Below are positions 58,911-64,000 of a DNA stretch of 64,000 nucleotides, piece after piece (the stretch's first letter is position 1; every line of letters begins with the position of its first letter). This DNA comes from 3-1-20CM-4-69-9 sp963833655 (GTDB lineage Bacteria; Actinomycetota; Thermoleophilia; Gaiellales; Gaiellaceae), in the NCBI GenBank assembly GCA_963833655.1, contig CAWHYL010000005.1, positions 677,223-741,222 on the forward strand, given 5' to 3'. A program made the translations under genes and the position numbers. The notes below the pieces were generated by a model. It was not told where the DNA came from and made no database searches. It was given only the letters and a program-made list of their open reading frames with translations.

Positions 58911-59222
58911 ATGACCAGCCAGGGCACAGAACACGGCCGCTTCCAACGTGCAATCCACGCCCGCCACGTTCGAAACGCGGAGATGGCCGCGCGGGAGATG
59001 GGTGGACTGTCACTCGCCGACGCCCTCCTACTGTGCGAGCTACTGGCGAAGGCTGATCCGGCGCGTTACGAGCGGGCCGCGTCGCGCTGGCTACAACGGT
59101 TCATCGACGAGCGGTTGCCGCCGCTTAGCGAGGTCGCTCTTGCGGCATCGGCGCTCGCGGAGCTTCGCCACGGAAGGCGAAACGTTGGCGTTAAGACGCT
59201 CAAGCTGATGCTCCGTCGATGA
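58911..59222 (+). CDS. Small helical protein (MTSQGT family), unknown
   Basis: 103 aa, all-helical prediction: RFQRAIHARHVRNAEMAARE, LSLADALLLCELLAKADPARYERAASRWLQRFIDER and EVALAASALAELRHGR. No motif of known function. A broken copy lies 360 bp upstream, so this family is multiplying or has been duplicated locally. Confidence 0.6.
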   Translation: MTSQGTEHGRFQRAIHARHVRNAEMAAREMGGLSLADALLLCELLAKADPARYERAASRWLQRFIDERLPPLSEVALAASALAELRHGRRNVGVKTLKLMLRR

Positions 59223-59424
59223 CGGTTACGCACGTTTGCGCCACGCGTGGCAACCTTTCACGGGGTTCGGGCCGACCAGTTAGCCAGTTCGTGTCATAGC
59301 GCGGCTGCTATCGACAGACGAAGATGCCTACCAGGGGTCAAGAAGCGGGAGGGGCGTCGCTGCGGAGGCGCCCTCCGTTTCAGCCACGTTCCACCCTCCT
59401 TCTTTGAGGAGGCCGTCTCGGTAT

Positions 59425-59430
59425 TAGGCT
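59425..59430 (+). promoter_or_regulatory. -10 box TAGGCT for the ligase-like gene
   Basis: TAGGCT, spacer CGGTGC, then GTG 59437. Confidence 0.45.
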
Positions 59431-59436
59431 CGGTGC

Positions 59437-60057
59437 GTGGCTTCTGCGGCGCCGCTTCCTCAGCCGATGCTCGCCCGCTCCGGGCCGATCCCCACCCGCG
59501 GCGACTGGTCGTTCGAGGTGAAGTGGGACGGGTTCCGGGCGATCGTCTCGACCGAGGGCACACCGTTGCGCGTTCGCAGCCGCCGCGGTTGGAACATGAC
59601 CGACCTCGTTCCCGAATTGTCGGCGTTCCCGGTCGCGGCGACGCTCGACGGCGAGCTCGTTGCGTTCGGGCCGGACGGCTCACCGGACTTCCCGCTGCTG
59701 TGCGAGCGGATGCTGATGCGCCGGCCGGGGATCGCGGTGACGTACATGGTGTTCGACCTGCTGAGCCTCGACGGCGACGACCTGACGCGGGCGCCGCACT
59801 CTGAGCGGCGCGCGCAACTCGAAGCACTCGACACAAACGGTGTTCACTGGCAGACACCCGAGACGTTCGACGATGGCGAGGCGCTGTTCGAGGCTGTGTG
59901 CGCGCACGAACTCGAGAGCGTCGTCGCGAAACGCCGCAGCAGCCGCTACCGGCCGGGGGAGCGCGGCTGGGTCAAGACCGAGAACCGCGAGTACTGGCGC
60001 TACGAACTGGAGCGGGAGAGCGCGTTCAATAAGCCGCGCGTGAAGCAGTTCGTCTGA
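59437..60057 (+). CDS. ATP-dependent DNA ligase, nucleotidyltransferase domain only
   Basis: 206 aa. Motif I WSFEVKWDGFRAIV with the AMP-accepting Lys (about K28), motif III TLDGELVAFG, motif IIIa VTYMVFDLLSLDG, motif IV ELESVVAKRRSSRY and motif V GWVKTEN. LigC/LigD-like. The OB-fold domain that normally follows is absent: the protein ends at about 206. It may need a partner or have another adenylylation role. Leaderless GTG. Confidence 0.88.
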   Translation: MASAAPLPQPMLARSGPIPTRGDWSFEVKWDGFRAIVSTEGTPLRVRSRRGWNMTDLVPELSAFPVAATLDGELVAFGPDGSPDFPLLCERMLMRRPGIAVTYMVFDLLSLDGDDLTRAPHSERRAQLEALDTNGVHWQTPETFDDGEALFEAVCAHELESVVAKRRSSRYRPGERGWVKTENREYWRYELERESAFNKPRVKQFV

Positions 60058-60090
60058 CTCACCGCGACTTTTACGCGGCGCGGTAGCGGG

Positions 60091-60312
60091 CTAGAGCCGC
60101 GTAGCCCCGCGAAGGGCCGTCATGCCCACCGCTCGCCTAAGATCAGGCGAAACGAGGTCGGGTCGCTCGCGACAGAGCGAGACGAGTCGTTTGAGCTCGG
60201 CCCTGCTGACGCCGAGCTTCTCCACAAGCGGCGCGTTCGCTTCGAGGGATCTTCGGCGAATGGGGCCGAACATCTCTTCCACCCAATCAGGGATATCCAT
60301 CCACTCGGGCAT
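60091..60312 (-). CDS. Small helical protein, unknown
   Basis: 73 aa from ATG 60312: MPEWMDIPDWVEEMFGPIRR, NAPLVEKLGVSRAELKRLVSL, CRERPDLVSPDLRRAVGMTA. Mostly helical; no motif. Convergent with the ligase-like gene. Confidence 0.45.
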   Translation of the reverse strand: MPEWMDIPDWVEEMFGPIRRRSLEANAPLVEKLGVSRAELKRLVSLCRERPDLVSPDLRRAVGMTALRGATRL

Positions 60313-60382
60313 AAGCCCGATTATGCCGGTGGCGTGCCACCGCGCCGTCTTTGCGCCGCGCAGTGGCATGATCTCAGGAGCG

Positions 60383-60502
60383 ATGGCGACTGAAGACGAG
60401 TCTCAAAATCGTTTTGAGACTGACGACAAACAACGCCGGCGCCAGTACGTCGCCGACTGGGCACATGAGGCACTGCGTCTTCTTGACGAGCGCAGCGACT
60501 GA
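60383..60502 (+). CDS. Very small acidic protein, uncertain
   Basis: 39 aa: MATEDESQNRFETDDKQRRR, YVADWAHEALRLLDERSD. CAGGAG lies 5 nt before the ATG. Divergent from the 60.1 kb gene, 70 bp apart. Charge pattern and ribosome site suggest it is real. Confidence 0.4.
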   Translation: MATEDESQNRFETDDKQRRRQYVADWAHEALRLLDERSD

Positions 60503-61376
60503 CCCGGGGCGGCATTCCCGGCGCGCGGGCTTAACGGGCCTCAGGCGCAATGTACGTCTCTGAACTTTTCGTAAAGCCTTCGTTGCGTGGTGCGTGTTCT
60601 CACCTGCGTCGGGCACTACTAGTAGGGGAGGCCCTCGCAGGGGAGGCGCGCCAGCATTGCGGCCGTGCCAGCGCGACGAACGAGGGCCGCCCCGCTTCCG
60701 GGTCTAGCACGATCGGCGACTTTCGCGGGGCAATCTGAATGATGCCATCGAAGCTGCCGCGTGGTCGCATGCGCCAACGACCTGATTCATCGAGCAGCCA
60801 CGCAGCACAGCGCTGAGTAGGCCGTTCACGCGGAGACCCCGCGCTGGAGCTCGCAGTTCTTTCGGCAGCTCCCGATTACCCGAACCGGCGGTCTGGGCGG
60901 ATCCGAGTTGGTTGGATCCGAGTTAGTTGTTTCACGCGCGCGCGCGCGTGATTACCAGAAACTCCGCTTGCTCGTGTCGGTCCCAGTCACTTCGAGACCT
61001 TCATCCCACTCGGCAGAAGCCGGCGCGAGCCCGGCGGGTAGGAACGACCTCCTGGGTGCGATAACGCCGCTACGTTGTGCCCTGACACTTGTGCCGCTTG
61101 TTCAAGCGGTTTGAGGCGTCCTTAGTTCTGCCAGCTTCTCTCAGTTTGGTAGCACGGTTGGTAGATCGGGGTGAAGCGTGTGCTTCGACGCGCGGCGCTG
61201 GATCGGTCTCGGTCCCACGCTTGGAGAGAACCTCGAACGAATCGCGAACTGTGGCTCATAGCTGTTCAATGCGTAGTGCGTCGACCCGTGCAGCAATCTC
61301 TTTTCGGGCCCCGAAACACGCCGTTCTCCCTGCGATCTAGCTCGATGGCGCCCTCTGCGAGCAGGCCCGCGGCTGC
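60503..61376. other. Long gap, nothing convincing
   Basis: About 870 bp. A minus-strand frame near 60600-60770 (MRPRGSFDGIIQIAPRKSPI) is coding-like for about 55 codons but unsupported. A (GC)n run near 60938-60950 is low complexity. No tRNA, terminator or IS end recognised. Confidence 0.4.
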
Positions 61377-61979
61377 TCAGCCCCCACCCTGCGTGTCGTC
61401 TCGTCCGACCTCGGGTACCGACCCTGCAGCGGAGCCGAGCGCCTCGGTGAACTGGCCACGATCGTAGGTGCGGTTGGCCTCGAAGCCCGGCGGAGCCGGC
61501 GCGATGGGAATGAACGCGCCATCGTCGGCGCCCTTTTTGGAGGAAGGCTCCAACCAGACGCTCATTAGGTAGAGCGCTGGAACGTTGAGCATGCGGAGTT
61601 CGAGTTGCCGCTCGTCGGCATTTGCGATTCGCTCCGCAACAGCCAACGCTTCGACGGTACCGCTCACAAACGGACCAACATTTACATGCGAGAACACTTG
61701 GCGCCCGCCTTCCGAGCGGGTCTCCGCGCTCGCAAGGACCTGTTCGTCGACGGCGAGGAGGTATCGCCAGCCCGTTGGCCGCGCTGCCTCGATCTTCCCC
61801 GTGCGCGCACCGTTGAGCGTGAGGTTGAAGACCGGATGCGGCACGGTCGCGCTGATCTGTTCGGGTCGCGCCTCGCGTAGACCGCGATCGCTAAACGACC
61901 CGCGGGTCGCGAGCGCATTCAGCGACTCGCGAAGGGCGGCGAGCGACTCCTGCGGTGCGTCGGAGATAATCAGTCCCAT
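61377..61979 (-). CDS. Partner gene of the papain-like protease, unknown
   Basis: 200 aa, soluble, no signal peptide. SLAALRESLNALATRGSFSD, VFNLTLNGARTGKIEAARPTGWRYLL and QVFSHVNVGPFVSGTVEALAVAERIAN resemble an alpha/beta domain; ALYLMSVWLEPSSKKGADD near the C-terminus. Starts 7 bp after the protease stop, so the two are almost surely one operon. Could be an inhibitor, adaptor or immunity protein (inference). Confidence 0.65.
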   Translation of the reverse strand: MGLIISDAPQESLAALRESLNALATRGSFSDRGLREARPEQISATVPHPVFNLTLNGARTGKIEAARPTGWRYLLAVDEQVLASAETRSEGGRQVFSHVNVGPFVSGTVEALAVAERIANADERQLELRMLNVPALYLMSVWLEPSSKKGADDGAFIPIAPAPPGFEANRTYDRGQFTEALGSAAGSVPEVGRDDTQGGG

Positions 61980-61986
61980 GGTGGCC

Positions 61987-62643
61987 CTAGGCCTGTGTGT
62001 AGTAGCTGTGCGTCCACGTACCCGAGCCCTGGTAACTCGTCTCGAGCGTCGCGTAGGTCAAGTCCGACTTCCCGTAAATCGGATCATCGACGGCAACGTA
62101 GTCCGTCGCGCCTTCGAGGTAGCCGATGACCGTGAGAAAGTGGGCGCCACCGCCAGACCACGCGACCCGGATCCCGAGCGGCCGTCCTGCGTCGATCTCA
62201 TCGTCCACGGCCTGGAACGAAGCAACGGCCGAGTCCATGTGGTCGAGGTGGCCAACGCGCGTCAGCGCCGTGTCGAGAGTTCCGTAGACGTTGCAAGACG
62301 TGCTCGCGCCTACTCCGCAGCAATCCGACCGCCCGAGCTCACCGTTCGCGACCGTGCACTGCGTCCACGTGCTGGCTGAGTCGTAATAAAGCGCGACACT
62401 CGTCGAGACCGCGGCCCAGCACCAATTCGTCTGCTGTTGATGCTGCATCTGAAAGTTCAATCGATCCCACCTCGGAAGCGGCCACCAGATGTACTTCCAG
62501 AGCCCCAATCGGCGCGTGAGCGGAACAAGCACCTCACCGACGGCATCCGCGACCGTACGTTCCACCGCCGTTCCAGTCAGCTCGGGGCGATCGTGAAGTC
62601 CGAGCGGCACTCGGGTTCGATTGAGAAGCGAGGGAATCGCCAT
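61987..62643 (-). CDS. Papain-like (C39/C70-type) cysteine protease
   Basis: About 218 aa. MQHQQQTNWCWAAVSTSVALYY carries the oxyanion Gln and nucleophile Cys (QTNWCWAA, as in AvrRpt2-like C70 peptidases); the His is in GGGAHFLTVIGYLEG and the Asp in VAVDDPIYGKSDLTY. Extra cysteines (SDCCGVGASTSC) may form disulfides. No clear signal peptide. ATG 62643 is preferred; a GTG 15 codons upstream is possible. Targets unknown. Confidence 0.8.
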   Translation of the reverse strand: MAIPSLLNRTRVPLGLHDRPELTGTAVERTVADAVGEVLVPLTRRLGLWKYIWWPLPRWDRLNFQMQHQQQTNWCWAAVSTSVALYYDSASTWTQCTVANGELGRSDCCGVGASTSCNVYGTLDTALTRVGHLDHMDSAVASFQAVDDEIDAGRPLGIRVAWSGGGAHFLTVIGYLEGATDYVAVDDPIYGKSDLTYATLETSYQGSGTWTHSYYTQA

Positions 62644-62956
62644 CGCGCAACCCGCACTGTACGCCAGCTCCCCGGTGGCCGAAGTCACAGACGTTGCAGC
62701 CAGCTTCTGGCCCTGGCGGAAACCACAATCCCGCCTGTCAAAGACGTTTGGCTGTGGGCGACCTTGCGCCTGACGTGACTTCTAGGGACTAGCGTAGTGC
62801 AGAAAGTGCAAGAACCCTAATCTCTGCGACCGCGGTCGCCGGCTTGTCTCAGTCTGGTAGACGAATAGAGGCGAGGCTCAGCGTCGTCGGCGCGTGGGCT
62901 CCTCAGGGTAAGCACCCTCGCACACCCAGCGGCATGAGTCGCGTCGCTGACGAGCG

Positions 62957-63505
62957 TCAGGCATCTCGGTCGCGGAGCCCGACGAGGTCGTGCCTCCAGA
63001 AGGCTTCGGAATACACCAGGGTGCCCGTCATCCAGGGCTCGTAGGCGGGCAGCAGGAACACCTGGAACCCCGCATCCGGGATGCGCAGCGACGGCTTCCT
63101 GAACCCCTGCTTCAGCGCTGGCCGGAACCCGAAGCGTGCGTAATACGTTGGGGATCCTTCAAGGAAGACGAGAGGCATCTTGCGATCTGCAAGCAATTCG
63201 AGGCCGCGGCGGATCAGTGTCGTCCCTACGCCGCTGTTCTGCCACGCAGGGAGCACACCGATCGGGCTCAGCACCTGCACGGGCACCAAGCGCTTCGGCG
63301 CGTCGAGCAGGCTCGGGCTGAACATGACGTGGCCCACGATCTCGTCTCGCTCCTCCGCGACGAGTGAAAGGCCCTCGCCTCGGGCCACAGCGTCGCGTAG
63401 GTCGTCCACGAGGTTCGCGACGACGTGCCCATGATGTGGGAACGCCGCCAGATGCACCGTCCGCACCGCCGCCCAATCGCTCACCGCTTCAGCGCGCAAA
63501 TTCAC
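62957..63505 (-). CDS. GNAT-family N-acetyltransferase
   Basis: 182 aa. RTVHLAAFPHHGHVVANLV, LSLVAEERDEIVGHVMFSPSLL, the acetyl-CoA loop VLSPIGVLPAWQNSGVGTTLIRRGLELLAD (Q/RxxGxG/A as QNSGVG), and VFLEGSPTYYARFGFRPA. It acetylates an unknown small molecule or protein. Start GTG 63505, fixed by TACGCT 6 nt upstream; the longer reading from 63550 would begin in the IS110 junction. Confidence 0.9.
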   Translation of the reverse strand: MNLRAEAVSDWAAVRTVHLAAFPHHGHVVANLVDDLRDAVARGEGLSLVAEERDEIVGHVMFSPSLLDAPKRLVPVQVLSPIGVLPAWQNSGVGTTLIRRGLELLADRKMPLVFLEGSPTYYARFGFRPALKQGFRKPSLRIPDAGFQVFLLPAYEPWMTGTLVYSEAFWRHDLVGLRDRDA

Positions 63506-63511
63506 TTGGCG

Positions 63512-63517
63512 AGCGTA
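63512..63517 (-). promoter_or_regulatory. -10 box TACGCT for the GNAT gene
   Basis: Minus-strand TACGCT, spacer CGCCAA, then GTG 63505. It lies 32 bp from the IS110 insertion, which therefore spared the promoter core. Confidence 0.45.
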
Positions 63518-63557
63518 GTAGCGGGCCGAGACGTCGGGGTCTGGTGACATTCGCGAA

Positions 63558-63838
63558 CTGTGAGTGTGTGAGCTGTCCCGTCTGGAGCGTTTGTCAGGTT
63601 GGCGTCGGTGCTCTTCGTTTGTGACTCGATTCGCGAATGACTCCGCTGGCGGATGTCTTTCCAGTGATACGTCCGAGCGAAGAGACCGGTGCCGGCCTGG
63701 CGTCCGCTTGCTGGCCTGATCAGAAGCCTGTCCGCGTTGTGAGCGCGTGACCCGTCACAGTTATGCCGCCAGCGGTCTCAACCTCCAGACCGACACCGGA
63801 TGTATCCCCCAACGCTTCGGCTGGAGGTCGGTTATCGC
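63558..63838 (+). ncRNA. Candidate IS110 bridge RNA region (type 2, copy B)
   Basis: After the anchor GTGACTCG it carries ATTCGCGAA (63629-63637), identical to its own junction (63549-63557). Copy A differs at the same base in both places. Confidence 0.5.
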
Positions 63839-64000
63839 ATGCTTGCAGATCAGCTGGACTACGTGGTCGGTGTCGATCCGCACCGCGATTCGCATGCACT
63901 CGCGGTCGTGCACATCGTCAGCGGCGCGGTCGTGTTCGAGACGACAGTGGTGGCGAACGGCGACGGCTACGCGCATGCCTTCGCTCTGGTCGAGGAGCAC
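63839..64000 (+). CDS. IS110 type 2 transposase, N-terminal part (cut by window edge)
   Basis: 54 codons visible: MLADQLDYVVGVDPHRDSHA, with the first catalytic Asp of the DEDD domain, then SGAVVFETTVVANGDGYAHA and FALVEEH. In frame to the edge, unlike copy A. Confidence 0.85.
   Translation, partial: MLADQLDYVVGVDPHRDSHALAVVHIVSGAVVFETTVVANGDGYAHAFALVEEH

Larger units (their letters stand above)
63558..64000 (+). mobile_element. IS110 type 2, copy B (runs off right edge)
   Basis: Left junction ATTCGCGAA (63549-63557), non-coding left end, and the transposase start at 63839. Compared with copy A it keeps the bases that copy A has lost near codon 45, so it may be functional. Confidence 0.8.

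Noticed and set aside
60935..60952. Run of alternating CG bases
   Set aside because: Low-complexity tract of one short stretch; no link to a gene or repeat.
61130..61180. tRNA-like TTGGTAG words near 61.14 kb
   Set aside because: No acceptor or anticodon stem can be formed around them.
43576..64000. Second att copy of the tRNA-Lys 3' end
   Set aside because: I looked for the T-arm/acceptor sequence in the rest of the window and did not find it.
1..64000. CRISPR array, rRNA or replication origin
   Set aside because: No regularly spaced repeats, no rRNA-like sequence, no DnaA-box cluster or dnaA/dnaN genes seen.

Overview
The window is GC-rich (roughly 65-70 %) and every long gene uses codons typical of a high-GC actinobacterium. 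The gene families (cystathionine beta-synthase with cystathionine gamma-synthase/lyase, BolA with glutaredoxin, an F420-dependent NADP reductase relative, T4-gp19-like tail tube protein, Tat-exported ferritin-like proteins, an L,D-transpeptidase) and the many TAnnnT boxes lying 5-9 nt before start codons (leaderless mRNAs) fit a deep-branching actinobacterium such as Thermoleophilia. That assignment is inference; there is no rRNA or marker gene set here to prove it.

Layout. 1-32 kb is core chromosome, densely packed and often overlapping: an EamA transporter fused to an NTF2-like domain (cut by the left edge), purL-purF, purM-purN-purH, transsulfuration genes, bolA-grx, a GAF histidine kinase, a YcaQ-like glycosylase, a glycosyltransferase/debranching-enzyme pair, a CDF metal exporter, SixA plus Nudix, and a membrane protein followed by a large secreted Ig-like protein. 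32.3-37.6 kb is a small island lying between a 42-nt remnant of tRNA-Val and the intact tRNA-Val gene; it holds a P-loop kinase, a broken hydrolase, a RibD/DHFR-like protein, a cupin, a PsiE-like protein and fused remnants of IS110 and IS481. 37.6-43.5 kb returns to core-like genes, including a paralogue of the 28.7 kb membrane protein, two ferritin-like proteins, an L,D-transpeptidase, tRNA-Glu and an MFS exporter.

From tRNA-Lys at 43.5 kb onward the sequence is accessory and decaying: a frameshifted tyrosine integrase and XRE regulator, an intact HEPN/TOPRIM-type candidate defence gene (46.4-47.6 kb), a VOC gene broken by a 28-bp tandem duplication, then a cluster of IS110 elements of two types (49.9-52.6, 53.6-54.2, 55.6-56.2 and 63.6-64 kb) and a degenerate IS256-type element flanked by two inverted IS110 halves. 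56-63.5 kb carries mostly small or unknown genes, a nucleotidyltransferase-only DNA ligase relative, and a papain-like protease with a partner gene.

The most interesting signals are the roughly 280-nt non-coding left ends of the IS110 elements, which are candidate bridge RNAs. A variable segment at the same place in each element copies the sequence at that element's own left junction. Other notable points are the shared C-terminal domain of the two membrane proteins, three genes that seem to start at CTG, ATC or ATT, and the tRNA-Val-bounded island.
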